The translations under genes and the position numbers were made by a program. From Geothrix edaphica (lineage in GTDB: Bacteria; Acidobacteriota; Holophagae; Holophagales; Holophagaceae): 64,000 nt of DNA. This document shows, one piece after another, positions 45,457 to 55,180 of this stretch. Each line of letters opens with the position of its first letter. The first letter of the stretch is position 1. The stretch covers positions 930,001 through 994,000 of the forward strand of contig NZ_BSDC01000001.1 of NCBI RefSeq assembly GCF_030268045.1. Reading direction: 5' to 3'. The notes under the pieces are model-generated. The model saw nothing but the letters and a program-made list of their open reading frames with translations, was not told the DNA's origin and did no database searches.

Positions 45457-47201
45457 AGGTGCAGGCCCTGCTCCGGGACCTGCCGCCGGCCCGCCACCCG
45501 CTATGGCGGGGCCTGGGCTGGGGACTGGTGGTGGGAACCCTGGGCTTCACCCTGCGCTTCCTGATGATGGGCGGCGGGGGCATGCCGGGTCGCACCGTGG
45601 GCGGGGATCCCCTGTTCGGCGAAGGCACCCGGGGCACCGTGGGAACCCTCACCGAACAGCTGGGCCTGAACCGCATGGTGCTGGCCTACCGGACCATCGA
45701 AGGGTCGGAGGAGGACCTGCGCCTGGAGACAGTGACGGGTCACCTGGACGAGCCGACTGGCCAGTGGCGCATGCTGTCGCCCAAAGCCCGCCGGCAGGAT
45801 GGCGTCTGGACCCTCCAGGGCCCTCTGGATCTGGAAGTGGCCGATCCAGGCACCAAAGCCATCCAGGGGCGGGGGCGGGTGGAGAACGCCGGGCCCGCGC
45901 TCCGCTGGGCGGAAGGGGAGTGGGAAGGGCTGGCTCCGTTGCGCTGGGAGGCCCTGGAGGGGTCCACCAGGGGCATCTGGAACCTGCCCGCCGGATGGCG
46001 CCGCGAAGCCGACGGCCGGTTCCGTGTGGAGCAGGGTCCCGTGCGCTGGCAGGCGCCGACGGACGGCACCGCCCCGGCCACCCTCCAGGCCATGGAAGCC
46101 GAGCGGCTGTGGGCCGTGCCCGGGTTCCAGACGGGCCATCTCGAGGGGGTGCGGGCCCGCCTGGCGGAAGGCTCACTGCAGGCTTCCGTGGCGGATCTGT
46201 CGCCGGACACCGTCACCTGGCCCGGGCCCCTGGCCTTCGAGCGTGCTGACGGCTGGCGCGGCGAGGCGAAGAGCGGGATGGCGCCGAGACCTGCGCCCGG
46301 TGCGAAGTTCCAGCAGGTGGAGTTCCGGAAGTTCCAGGCCCATCGGGGGCTGCCCACGGGCGAGGAGCGCCTGTCCACGGACGGGGCCCGCTGGACGCCC
46401 GCGGGCCTGCGCCTGGAGGGCAGCGTGGTCTGGGACCAGCCCATGGACGGCCAGCGCCTCGTGCTCCGCGCGCCGCGCGTGCTCATGCGAGAGGGGCCGG
46501 GGGGCGACCTGCCGGAAACCCTGCCCGTGGGCCATGCCGTGGCCGAGGGCCAGGCCCTGCTCACCTGGGGCCGGCGCACCCTGTCCTCCCCCCGCATCCT
46601 GGTGGAGCGGGCCACCCGGCGCTGGAAACTCCAGGCCCCGGTCCTGGGCCGCGGCGAGGACGGCACCTTCAGCGGCGGCGCGGGGCAGGGGGATCCCCGG
46701 TCCTGGACCATCGAGGGGCCCGTGCAGGTGAACCTGTTCGCCGGCGGCAACCTGCGGGGGGCGAAGCTCGTGTGGGAGGACACGCTGTGGACCCTCACGG
46801 GTCGCCCCGCGGCCTGGAGCCGCCTGCGCGAGCGGCTGTCCGGCCCCCGCATTGTCCGGAAGGGCGAGGCGGTGAGCTTCCCAGAAGGCCTGAGCGGGAC
46901 CCTGGCCGCCGCGGACGGAGACCTCTTCCTGCGCGCGGAGCATGGCCAGAGCGAGGGGCAGAAGATCGTCCTCGGGGGCGGCGTGGAGTGCCAGGGCCAG
47001 GGCTGGCGTCTTGCGGCGGACTCGGTGACCGTCACCGTCGGGCCGGACCGCACGGCGAAGCTGATCCAGGCCCAGGGCACCGTCACCCTGCGGGGCCGCC
47101 TCGGCGAGGGCCAGGGCGAGGCCCTTGAGCTGGAGCCTGCCACCCAGACGGTCAAGTGGCAGGGGCGTGTGCGCGGCAAGGGCGCGGGCCCTGGCTGGTG
47201 A
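45453..47201 (+). CDS. LptC/LptA (OstA)-like LPS transport protein
   Basis: The product has 582 residues with an N-terminal membrane anchor (WGLVVGTLGFTLRFLMMG, about 23-40) followed by a long beta-strand region built of repeated strands typical of OstA/LptC folds (RGRVENAGPALRW, GLRLEGSVVWDQP, LLTWGRRTLSSPRILVERA, GGGVECQGQGWRLAADSVTV). The length suggests LptC and LptA merged, carrying LPS across the periplasm. It lies between recJ and lptB-rpoN-hpf, the classical place of lptC/lptA. The start overlaps the recJ stop (ATGA). Name assignment relies partly on position. Confidence 0.78.
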   Translation: MKVQALLRDLPPARHPLWRGLGWGLVVGTLGFTLRFLMMGGGGMPGRTVGGDPLFGEGTRGTVGTLTEQLGLNRMVLAYRTIEGSEEDLRLETVTGHLDEPTGQWRMLSPKARRQDGVWTLQGPLDLEVADPGTKAIQGRGRVENAGPALRWAEGEWEGLAPLRWEALEGSTRGIWNLPAGWRREADGRFRVEQGPVRWQAPTDGTAPATLQAMEAERLWAVPGFQTGHLEGVRARLAEGSLQASVADLSPDTVTWPGPLAFERADGWRGEAKSGMAPRPAPGAKFQQVEFRKFQAHRGLPTGEERLSTDGARWTPAGLRLEGSVVWDQPMDGQRLVLRAPRVLMREGPGGDLPETLPVGHAVAEGQALLTWGRRTLSSPRILVERATRRWKLQAPVLGRGEDGTFSGGAGQGDPRSWTIEGPVQVNLFAGGNLRGAKLVWEDTLWTLTGRPAAWSRLRERLSGPRIVRKGEAVSFPEGLSGTLAAADGDLFLRAEHGQSEGQKIVLGGGVECQGQGWRLAADSVTVTVGPDRTAKLIQAQGTVTLRGRLGEGQGEALELEPATQTVKWQGRVRGKGAGPGW

Positions 47202-47253
47202 AGGCCGGGGCTTTCTCGGGCATCATGGAGCAAACCTCGTATTAGGAGGCACC

Positions 47254-50200
47254 ATGCCCCGGTTCCGCTCCCTCTCGCCTCTGGCCCTGCTGCTCGCCGC
47301 TGTGCCGGTCCTGGCGGCACCGCCGGTGAAGGCCAAGGCCACGGAACGGGCGGGCTCGCCCCTGGCGGACTTTCCCGCCCGGAATCTGGGGCCGGCGGTG
47401 ACCTCGGGGCGCGTCGGGGATATCGCGGTCGATCCCCGCAAGCCGGACACCTGGTACGTGGGCGTGGCCTCCGGCGGCGTGTGGAAGACGGTGAACGGAG
47501 GCACCACCTGGGCTCCGCTCTTCGACAAGGAGGGCTCCTTCTCCATCGGCTGTGTGACGGTGGATCCCCGCGACTCGAACACCGTCTGGGTAGGGACGGG
47601 CGAGAACAACTCCCAGCGCTCGGTGGCCTATGGCGACGGTGTGTACCGCAGCCTGGATGGCGGGAAGCACTGGGAGAACATGGGCCTGAAGGCCAGCGAG
47701 CACATCGCCAAGATCCTCGTGGACCCGCGCAACGGCCAGGTGGTCTACGCGGCCGTCCAGGGTCCCCTTTGGAAGGAAGGCGGCGAGCGCGGCCTCTACA
47801 AGAGCGCCGATGGCGGAAAAACCTGGAAGGCCGTCCTCACCGTGGATGCCCACACCGGCGTCACGGACGTGGTGCTGGATCCCCGCAACCCCGACGTGCT
47901 GTACGCCGCCACCTACCAGCGGCGCCGCCACGTCTGGGGCATGCTGGACGGCGGTCCCGGCGCCGGCATCCACAAGAGCCTGGACGGCGGCCAGACCTGG
48001 GTGAAGCTCACGGAAGGGCTGCCCAAGGAGGACATGGGCCGCATCGGCCTGGCCGTGCCGGCGGGCGAGCCGGACACGGTCTACGCCACCATCGAGGCTG
48101 CCAACAAGGCGGGCGGCTTCTTCCGCAGCCTGGACGGGGGTCGCACCTGGGAGCGCCGCAGCGAGCAGGTATCCGGCAGCGCCCAGTACTACCAGGAGCT
48201 CATCTGCGACCCGAAGGACCCGAAGCGCGTCTACTCCATGGACACCTGGATGCAGGTGACCGAGGACGGCGGCAAGACCTGGCGGCGCGTGGGCGAGACC
48301 TCCAAGCATGTGGACAACCACGCGCTGTGGATCGACCCCGCCAACAGCGACCACCTGCTCTCCGGCTGTGATGGCGGCGTGTACGAGAGCCGCGACCGGG
48401 GCGCCACCTGGGAGTTCAAGGCCAACCTGCCCGTCATCCAGTACTACCGGGTGGCCGTGGACAACGCGCGCCCCTTCTACACGATCTACGGCGGCACCCA
48501 GGACAACTTCTCCCTGGGCGGCCCCAGCCGCACGCGGAACCTGCACGGCTCCACGAACCTCGACTGGTTCGTGACCCAGGGCGGAGATGGCTTCTACAGC
48601 CAGGTGGACCCGGATGACCCGGATACGGTCTACTCCGAAAGCCAGCACGGCGGCCTGGTCCGCTTCGACCGCCGCACCGGCGAGCGCGTGGAGATCCAGC
48701 CCCAGCCGGCGCCCGGCGAGGAGCCTCTCCGCTGGAACTGGGACGCCCCGCTGCTGATCAGCCCCCACAACGGCAAGCGGCTGTACTTCGCCGCCCAGAA
48801 GCTCTTCCGCAGCGACGATCGCGGAGACAGCTGGACCGCCGTGAGCCCGGATCTCACCCGGAAGATCGATCGCAGCCGCCTGAAGATCATGGACAAGGTG
48901 TGGAGCGTGGACGCCGTGGCCCGCAACGCCTCCACCAGCTTCTACGGCAACATCGTGGCCTTCACCGAAAGCCCCAAGAGCGAAGGACTGCTGTACGTGG
49001 GCACCGACGACGGCCTCATCCAGATCAGCGAGGATGGCGGCAAGGCCTGGCGGAAGACGGAGCGCTTCCCCGGCGTGCCCGAGCTGACCTACGTCTCCTG
49101 CCTGGCGGCGAGCCCGCAGCAGGCCGGCACGGTGTACGCCGCCTTCGACAACCACAAGACCGGAGACTTCCGCCCGTACCTGCTGCGCTCCCGGGATCGC
49201 GGCCGCACCTGGGAATCCATCGCCGAAGGACTGCCCGAGCGGGGCAGCGTCTACACCGTGCGGGAAGATCCGGCCCGGGAAGGCCTGCTCTACTGCGGCA
49301 CGGAGTTCGGTCTGTTCTTCAGCCTCGACGCCGGGAAATCCTGGTCGAAGTTCACCCAGCTGCCCACCATCGCCGTGAAGGACATGGCCATCCAGGCCCG
49401 GGAAGGCGACCTGGTGGTGGCCACCTTCGGGCGGGGCTTCTACGTCCTCGATGACCTCACGCCCCTGCGCCAGGCGAAGCCGGAGGACTTCGAAGCCGAG
49501 GCCCACCTCTACGGCCTCCGGCCCGCCCAGGCCTACATCCCGGCCGTTCCCTTCGGCGGACCCGGGAAATCCTTCCAGGGCGATTCCCTCTTCCTGTCGC
49601 CCAATCCGCCCTTCGGCGCCGTGTTCACCTACCACGTGAAGGTGGAGCCGAAGACATTGAAGAAGCAGCGCCAGGCGAAAGAGCAGGAAGCCGCCAAGGC
49701 CGGCCAGGATCCGGCCACCCCGGCCTGGGAGGCCCTCCGGGCCGAGGACCGCGAGCTGCCCCCCGCCGTGGTGCTGACCATCGCGGCGAGCGACGGCCAG
49801 GTGGTGCGCCGCATCTCGGCGAAGCCCGAAAAGGGCCTCCACCGTGTGGCCTGGGACCTCCGTCTCCAGGATCCGGCGCCCATCCGCCTGAGGGTCCCGA
49901 GCGAGCGGGATCCGTGGGATTACGGCGCCCAGGGCGCCCTCGCCGCGCCAGGCCGCTACCAGGCCACGCTGGGCTTCCAGGTGGATGGTGTGCTGAAGTC
50001 CGTGGCCGGCCCCGTCGCCTTCGAGGTGAAGCCCCTGGATGCCGACCGCCTGACCCCGGCCCAATGGACGGAGTACAGCGCCTTCTGCGCCCGCATGGGC
50101 GACGCCCAGCGCCGCGCCATGGGCATCTCTGAGCGCCTGACCGAGGCCCAGAACCGGCTGGATCATGCCCAGAAGGCCCTGCTCGAGACCCCGGCCGCCG

Positions 50201-50523
50201 ATGCGGCCCTGCTGACCCGCGGCCGGGCGCTGCACGGCGAGCTGAAGGACCTGCGGGATCTGCTCAACGGCGATGCCACCGTCGCCTCCCGCCAGGAGCC
50301 CACTGTGCCCGGCATCCTGGGGCGGATCCGCGAGGTGTCAGGCAGCGTCTGGGCCACCACCCAGCTGCCCACCGCCACCCAGCGCCAGAACCTGGCCTGG
50401 GCTGAGGATGGCTTGAAGGCCCTCCAGGCGAGGTTCGGCGCCGCCCTGGGGGCGCTCAAGGCCCTGGAGGACGCCCTGGAGGCCGCCAAGGCCCCGTACA
50501 CGCCAGGACGCGCCGTCCGCTAA
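47254..50523 (+). CDS. Secreted sortilin/VPS10-type beta-propeller protein with BNR repeats
   Basis: The protein has 1089 residues. AGGAGG precedes the ATG at 47254 and a signal peptide follows (SLSPLALLLAAVPVLA). From about residue 40 to 730 it contains at least nine BNR/Asp-box repeats (for example KTVNGGTTW, RSLDGGKHW, KSADGGKTW, KSLDGGQTW, RSLDGGRTW, ESRDRGATW, RSDDRGDSW, RSRDRGRTW, FSLDAGKSW). They form a beta-propeller like VPS10/sortilin and photosystem-assembly Ycf48 proteins. The C-terminal ~350 residues add a beta-sandwich and a helical tail. It probably binds protein or glycan in the periplasm. It interrupts the usual lptC/A-lptB gene order. Confidence 0.85.
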   Translation: MPRFRSLSPLALLLAAVPVLAAPPVKAKATERAGSPLADFPARNLGPAVTSGRVGDIAVDPRKPDTWYVGVASGGVWKTVNGGTTWAPLFDKEGSFSIGCVTVDPRDSNTVWVGTGENNSQRSVAYGDGVYRSLDGGKHWENMGLKASEHIAKILVDPRNGQVVYAAVQGPLWKEGGERGLYKSADGGKTWKAVLTVDAHTGVTDVVLDPRNPDVLYAATYQRRRHVWGMLDGGPGAGIHKSLDGGQTWVKLTEGLPKEDMGRIGLAVPAGEPDTVYATIEAANKAGGFFRSLDGGRTWERRSEQVSGSAQYYQELICDPKDPKRVYSMDTWMQVTEDGGKTWRRVGETSKHVDNHALWIDPANSDHLLSGCDGGVYESRDRGATWEFKANLPVIQYYRVAVDNARPFYTIYGGTQDNFSLGGPSRTRNLHGSTNLDWFVTQGGDGFYSQVDPDDPDTVYSESQHGGLVRFDRRTGERVEIQPQPAPGEEPLRWNWDAPLLISPHNGKRLYFAAQKLFRSDDRGDSWTAVSPDLTRKIDRSRLKIMDKVWSVDAVARNASTSFYGNIVAFTESPKSEGLLYVGTDDGLIQISEDGGKAWRKTERFPGVPELTYVSCLAASPQQAGTVYAAFDNHKTGDFRPYLLRSRDRGRTWESIAEGLPERGSVYTVREDPAREGLLYCGTEFGLFFSLDAGKSWSKFTQLPTIAVKDMAIQAREGDLVVATFGRGFYVLDDLTPLRQAKPEDFEAEAHLYGLRPAQAYIPAVPFGGPGKSFQGDSLFLSPNPPFGAVFTYHVKVEPKTLKKQRQAKEQEAAKAGQDPATPAWEALRAEDRELPPAVVLTIAASDGQVVRRISAKPEKGLHRVAWDLRLQDPAPIRLRVPSERDPWDYGAQGALAAPGRYQATLGFQVDGVLKSVAGPVAFEVKPLDADRLTPAQWTEYSAFCARMGDAQRRAMGISERLTEAQNRLDHAQKALLETPAADAALLTRGRALHGELKDLRDLLNGDATVASRQEPTVPGILGRIREVSGSVWATTQLPTATQRQNLAWAEDGLKALQARFGAALGALKALEDALEAAKAPYTPGRAVR

Positions 50524-50535
50524 AGGTTTTCCCTC

Positions 50536-50557
50536 CGCGCGCCGGCCACGGCGCGCG
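50536..50557. repeat. GC-rich hairpin between the propeller gene and lptB
   Basis: CGCGCGCC-GGCCAC-GGCGCGCG is a perfect 8-bp stem, 12 bases after the propeller gene's stop, with no T run. It may act as an mRNA-end-protecting or attenuating element. Confidence 0.4.
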
Positions 50558-50598
50558 CCCCCGGCGCGATCGGGCAGTCAATATGTTCTGATAGATCC

Positions 50599-51336
<738 letters not shown>

Positions 51337-51338
51337 TC

Positions 51339-52904
51339 GTGGCCGGCCCCTTCCTCTCCCAGCGCCTGGCCCAGAGCCAGACCCTCGCGCTCACCCCCGC
51401 CATGCAGCTGAAGCTCAAGCTGTGGCAGATGAACCTTCAGGAGCTGTCGCAGACCATCGAGCGCGAGCTGGAGGACAACCCTCTGCTGGAGCTGGCCGAC
51501 GACGGTGACGAGGTGCCGACCCTCGAGGCCATCGAGGAGGGGCGCGATTCCGACGTGACCGAGGCCTCCTCCGACCAGGCCGGTGATGGCGTGGAACTGC
51601 CCGAAGGGGTGGACACCGTCGATCTGGGACCCATGCTGGATGCGGCAGGCGAGATGAACCCCGAAAGCGATCTGGAGAAGTTCACGGAAGAGGGGGTGGC
51701 CCAGGTCCAGGAGACCGAGCTGGGCGCCGAGAACAGCTGGGATTCGGACCTGCCGCGCACCAGCAACCTGCCTGAAGAGGATCGGTTCTCCTGGGAGGAT
51801 CGGCTCAGTGCTTACGAATCCCTCCAGGATCACCTGGTGAGCCAGCTCTACGAGACCCTGGAGAACGAGGATCCCCGGGCTGCGCTGGTGGAGCGCCTCA
51901 TCGACCGCCTCGACCCCAAGGGCTTCCTGCGGCTCGATCCGGACCAGCCCTCGGTGGAGGCCACCCCGGCCGCCCTGGCGGCGGACCTGGGCGTCACGGA
52001 GGAGGCGCTGCGCGCGGCCCTGGACGTCCTCCAGGAGTTCGACCCCTCCGGCGTGGGTTGTTTCACGGTGCAGGAGAGCCTGCTGCTCCAGCTTCGTCAC
52101 GCCGGTGCCGAGCCCGACGATCTGGCGGTGCGCATCATCCAGGACCACACCGCGCAGGTGGCGCAGCGGGACAGCGCCAAGCTGCGCCGCGCTCTGGGCT
52201 GCACCGACGCGGAGCTGTGCCTGGCCATGGACCAGCTCAAGCACCTCAACCCCTCGCCTGGCCGGGCCTTCGATCCCGAAGGCGAGCGGGTGGTGAAGCC
52301 GGATGTGGTGGTGCTCAAGGGCGAGGATGGCAACTGGAAGATCTACCTCAATGACGAGGGCCTGCCCCGGCTCAAGGTGAACGGCGACTACCAGCGGTTC
52401 CTGGCCTCCAGCGACGCCAAGGCCGACAAGGACTTCATCCGCGAGCGCTTCCGCAGCGCCCGCGACTTCATCCGCGGCGTCGAGGACCGGAACCGCACCG
52501 TCCTGCGGGTCTCGGCCCAGATCGTGGAGCTCCAGAAGGAGTTCCTCGAACACGGTATCGAAAGCCTGCGGCCCATGGTGCTGCGCGACGTGGCCGAGGC
52601 CACGGGCTTCCATGAGAGCACCATCAGCCGGGTGGTGAAGGCCAAGACCATCCACACGCCCCAGGGGCTCTACGACCTGAACTATTTCTTCTCCGCGCGT
52701 CCCAAGGATTCGGACATCTCCGCCACCGTGGTCAAGCACCGCATCAAGGCGTTCGTGCAGGCCGAGGATCCTGCCAAGCCGCTGTCCGATGAGGCCATCG
52801 CCGGCCTGCTGGAGCGGGACGGCATCAAGGTGGCCCGTCGCACCGTGAACAAGTACCGCGAGGAGCTCAAGATTCCTCCTGCCTCCCAGCGCCGGCGCCG
52901 CTGA
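51339..52904 (+). CDS. rpoN: RNA polymerase sigma-54 factor
   Basis: Sigma factor for -24/-12 promoters. The predicted start is GTG at 51339, matching the family. The 521 residues have region I (QRLAQSQTLALTPAMQLKLKLWQMNLQELSQTI), an acidic region II, and the core-binding domain including LMVLRDVA-like SLRPMVLRDVAEATGFHESTISRVV. The RpoN box VARRTVNKYREELKIP lies near the C-terminus. The conserved helix-turn-helix and RpoN box indicate normal function. Activators are not in the window. Confidence 0.96.
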   Translation: MAGPFLSQRLAQSQTLALTPAMQLKLKLWQMNLQELSQTIERELEDNPLLELADDGDEVPTLEAIEEGRDSDVTEASSDQAGDGVELPEGVDTVDLGPMLDAAGEMNPESDLEKFTEEGVAQVQETELGAENSWDSDLPRTSNLPEEDRFSWEDRLSAYESLQDHLVSQLYETLENEDPRAALVERLIDRLDPKGFLRLDPDQPSVEATPAALAADLGVTEEALRAALDVLQEFDPSGVGCFTVQESLLLQLRHAGAEPDDLAVRIIQDHTAQVAQRDSAKLRRALGCTDAELCLAMDQLKHLNPSPGRAFDPEGERVVKPDVVVLKGEDGNWKIYLNDEGLPRLKVNGDYQRFLASSDAKADKDFIRERFRSARDFIRGVEDRNRTVLRVSAQIVELQKEFLEHGIESLRPMVLRDVAEATGFHESTISRVVKAKTIHTPQGLYDLNYFFSARPKDSDISATVVKHRIKAFVQAEDPAKPLSDEAIAGLLERDGIKVARRTVNKYREELKIPPASQRRRR

Positions 52905-52976
52905 CAAGGGTTGAGGCCCCTTCAGGCGCTGCTTTCACCGATTTACGGGCCGCCCGGCCCCTTTCAGGAGTGTCCC

Positions 52977-53300
52977 ATGAAGGTCCACTACACCGGCCGC
53001 CACGTGGAGCTCACCGAGCCCCTGAAGCAGTTCACCAAGGAGCGGCTGGATAAGATGGCCACCTATCTGGACGACATCATCGACGTCCACGTGATCCTGG
53101 CTGTGGAGAAGCACCGCCACGAGGCTGAGATCACGCTGAAGACCCGCGCCAGCGCCTTCGTCGCCTCCGCCACCACCGATGACATGTACACAAGCATCAC
53201 CCAGGCCGTGGAGAAGCTGGACGTGCAGGCGCACAAGCACCAGGGCAAGCGCAACTCCCGCCCCCATGAGAGCGCCAAGGCCGGCGCCGTCGAAGAGTAG
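52977..53300 (+). CDS. hpf: Ribosome hibernation-promoting factor, short form
   Basis: One hundred and seven residues: HYTGRHVELTEPLKQFTKERLDKMATYLDDI at the start, then the beta-sheet region (HVILAVEKHRHEAEITLKT, VASATTDDMYTSITQAVEKLDVQAHKHQGK). Short HPF/YfiA proteins bind the 30S subunit of idle ribosomes. The position directly after rpoN is classical. The frame is open upstream; ATG at 52977 is chosen because of CAGGAG before it. Confidence 0.94.
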   Translation: MKVHYTGRHVELTEPLKQFTKERLDKMATYLDDIIDVHVILAVEKHRHEAEITLKTRASAFVASATTDDMYTSITQAVEKLDVQAHKHQGKRNSRPHESAKAGAVEE

Positions 53301-53318
53301 TCATTGCGTGTTTTCCGA

Positions 53319-53348
53319 TCAAAGGCGGCCCATCCGGGCCGCCTTTGA
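53319..53348 (+). terminator. Hairpin after hpf
   Basis: TCAAAGGCGGCCC-ATCC-GGGCCGCCTTTGA is a perfect 13-bp stem, 18 bases after the hpf stop. No long T run follows, so termination may be partial and allow read-through to the next small gene. Confidence 0.65.
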
Positions 53349-53373
53349 TATCCTTGAAGGTCCGGAGTCCGCC

Positions 53374-53538
53374 ATGCCCGATCCCACCCATCTCTACGCC
53401 CCGAAGACCAGCACCGAGCCCACGCAGGTCTGCGAGAAATGCCGGAACCCCTACACGCTGGATCATTTTCAGCACGGCGTGGCCGGCCAGGAATGCGTCT
53501 GCCGTCGCTGCCTCCAGGTGATGGGGTACCAGGTCTAG
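53374..53538 (+). CDS. Small Cys4 zinc-ribbon-like protein, 54 aa
   Basis: Fifty-four residues starting at the ATG that follows GGTCCGGAGTCC. The pattern CEKCR (about residues 20-24) and CVCRRC (about 42-47) gives a compact zinc-binding knuckle pair. There is no signal peptide. It lies 2 bases before mqnC and after the hpf hairpin. Function unknown; perhaps a regulatory or chaperone protein, and small ones like this are easily missed. Confidence 0.6.
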   Translation: MPDPTHLYAPKTSTEPTQVCEKCRNPYTLDHFQHGVAGQECVCRRCLQVMGYQV

Positions 53539-53540
53539 AC

Positions 53541-54641
53541 ATGCTGAAGGCCCTCGATTCCCCCGAGGCGATCCTGGAGGGCGTCCTCCAGGGTCGCCGC
53601 GTCTCCGCGGCCGAGGCCCTGGTGCTCATGGAGCAGGCGGAGCTGCCCGATCTGGCCGTGGCCGCCACCGCCGCCCGGGACCGCCACAACGATCCCCGGC
53701 GCGTGAGCTACGTCATCGACCGGAACGTGAACTACACGGACGTCTGCAACGTCTACTGCACCTTCTGCGCCTTCTACCACAAGCCCGGCGACACCCGCGG
53801 CTACGTGCTCACCAAGGAGCAGCTGAAGCAGAAGGCCGAGGAGACCCAGGCCATCGGCGGCACCGGCTTCCTCCTGCAGGGCGGCGTGAATCCGGACCTG
53901 CCGTGGGACTACTACCTGGACCTGGTGCGCTACCTCCACCACGACCTGGGCATCTGGGTCCACGGCTTCTCCCCGGTGGAGATCCAGATGATGGCGAAGC
54001 TCAGCGGCCAGACGCTGCGGAAGACCATCGCGGACTTGCGCGAGGCCGGCCTCGGCTCCATCCCCGGCGGTGGCGCGGAGATCCTGGTGGACCGCATCCG
54101 CAAGAAGATCGCGCCCCTCAAGGGCGGCCGCGAGAAGTGGCTGGAAGTGATGGAGGCCGCCCACGAGGAGGGCGTGAAGACCACGGGCACCATGATGTTC
54201 GGCATCACGGAAACCCTGGCCGAGCGCATCGAGCATTTCGAGGCCCTGCGCGACCAGCAGGACCGCGCCCTGGCGCGCAACAATGGCGGCGGCTACACGG
54301 CCTTCGCCGCCTGGCCCTTCCAGAGCGGCCACACGCCCTGGGAAGGCAAGGTGCCCAAGCCCACGGATGTGGAATACCTCCGCACCATCGCCATCGCCCG
54401 CATCTTCCTGGACAACTTCGCGCACATCCAGAGCAGCTGGGTCACCATGGGCCGCAAGACCGGCCAGCTGGCCCTGCACTACGGCTGCGACGACATGGGC
54501 AGCCTCATGCTCGAGGAGAACGTCGTCAGCGCCGCGGGCACCTGCTACAGCGTGAACAAGGATGAGATGACCCGCATGATCCGCGCCGCCGGCTACGAGC
54601 CCTGGCAGCGGGACAACATCTACGGCGAGATCCGCGGCTGA
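53541..54641 (+). CDS. mqnC: Cyclic dehypoxanthinyl futalosine synthase
   Basis: Radical SAM enzyme of the futalosine route to menaquinone. The 366 residues include the radical SAM motif CNVYCTFCAFY, with NYTDVCN before it. GGTGFLLQGGVNPDLPW, VHGFSPVEI, GAEILVDRIRKKIAPLKG, TGTMMFGITET and the late SSWVTMGRKTGQLALHYGCDDMG also match MqnC. Together with respiratory cytochromes it indicates that menaquinone is the membrane electron carrier. It starts two bases after the zinc-ribbon gene; the other mqn genes are not in the window. Confidence 0.93.
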   Translation: MLKALDSPEAILEGVLQGRRVSAAEALVLMEQAELPDLAVAATAARDRHNDPRRVSYVIDRNVNYTDVCNVYCTFCAFYHKPGDTRGYVLTKEQLKQKAEETQAIGGTGFLLQGGVNPDLPWDYYLDLVRYLHHDLGIWVHGFSPVEIQMMAKLSGQTLRKTIADLREAGLGSIPGGGAEILVDRIRKKIAPLKGGREKWLEVMEAAHEEGVKTTGTMMFGITETLAERIEHFEALRDQQDRALARNNGGGYTAFAAWPFQSGHTPWEGKVPKPTDVEYLRTIAIARIFLDNFAHIQSSWVTMGRKTGQLALHYGCDDMGSLMLEENVVSAAGTCYSVNKDEMTRMIRAAGYEPWQRDNIYGEIRG

Positions 54642-54667
54642 TCCGCCGGCGAACCCTGGGCGAACCC

Positions 54668-55174
54668 GTGAATCGAGCTTTCATCAAGGATCCGGATGAC
54701 ACGGGGCGCCCCGAGGACCTGCCCGACCGGCCCCAGAGCCCCCACCCGAACTACGTGACCCCCGCCGGCCTGCGGCAGCTGCAGGACCTGAAGGCGGATC
54801 TGGCCGGCCGCCAGAGCCGGCTGCTGGCGGAGGGCAAGCTTGCCAATCCTCAGGAGCTGGCCATCGTCCAGCGCGACCTGCGCTACTACCAGGAGCGCCT
54901 GAACCGGGCTGTCCTGGTCGATCCCAGCGGCAAAACGGGAGAGCGGGTCCATTTCGGGGCTGCCGTGGAGGTCTGCGACGAAGCCGGCGCCATCGCGACG
55001 TACACCCTCGTCGGCGAGGACGAAGCCGATCCCGCCCAGGGCAAGGTCAGCTGGGTCTCGCCGCTGGGAGAGGCCCTGCTGAACGCCGAGGCCGGCGATG
55101 AAGTCCTCTGGCGCCGACCCGCCGGAACGATGCGCCTGGAGATTCTCAGCATCCGTCCAGGCGCCTCCTGTTGA
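54668..55174 (+). CDS. GreA/GreB-family transcription factor lacking the acidic tip
   Basis: The predicted start is GTG at 54668. The 168 residues begin NRAFIKDPDD and contain NYVTPAGLRQLQDLKADLA, as in Gre-family factors. A coiled coil and a FKBP-like domain follow (HFGAAVEVCDEAG...VSPLGEALLNAEAGDEV). In GreA the tip sequence is GDLSEN with the metal-binding Asp and Glu; here it is GKLANP, so both acidic residues are gone. It may therefore be an anti-pause or inhibitory Gre-like factor, as is known for Gfh1. It ends 6 bases from the convergent hisG. Confidence 0.82.
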   Translation: MNRAFIKDPDDTGRPEDLPDRPQSPHPNYVTPAGLRQLQDLKADLAGRQSRLLAEGKLANPQELAIVQRDLRYYQERLNRAVLVDPSGKTGERVHFGAAVEVCDEAGAIATYTLVGEDEADPAQGKVSWVSPLGEALLNAEAGDEVLWRRPAGTMRLEILSIRPGASC

Positions 55175-55180
55175 TCCTGT

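Noticed and set aside
47242-50235. 997-codon minus-strand frame opposite the propeller gene
   Set aside because: Mirror frame of a clear BNR-repeat gene; composition is not protein-like.
52947-52960. GGGCCG-CC-CGGCCC hairpin before hpf
   Set aside because: The loop is too short and no T run follows; likely just GC-rich sequence.
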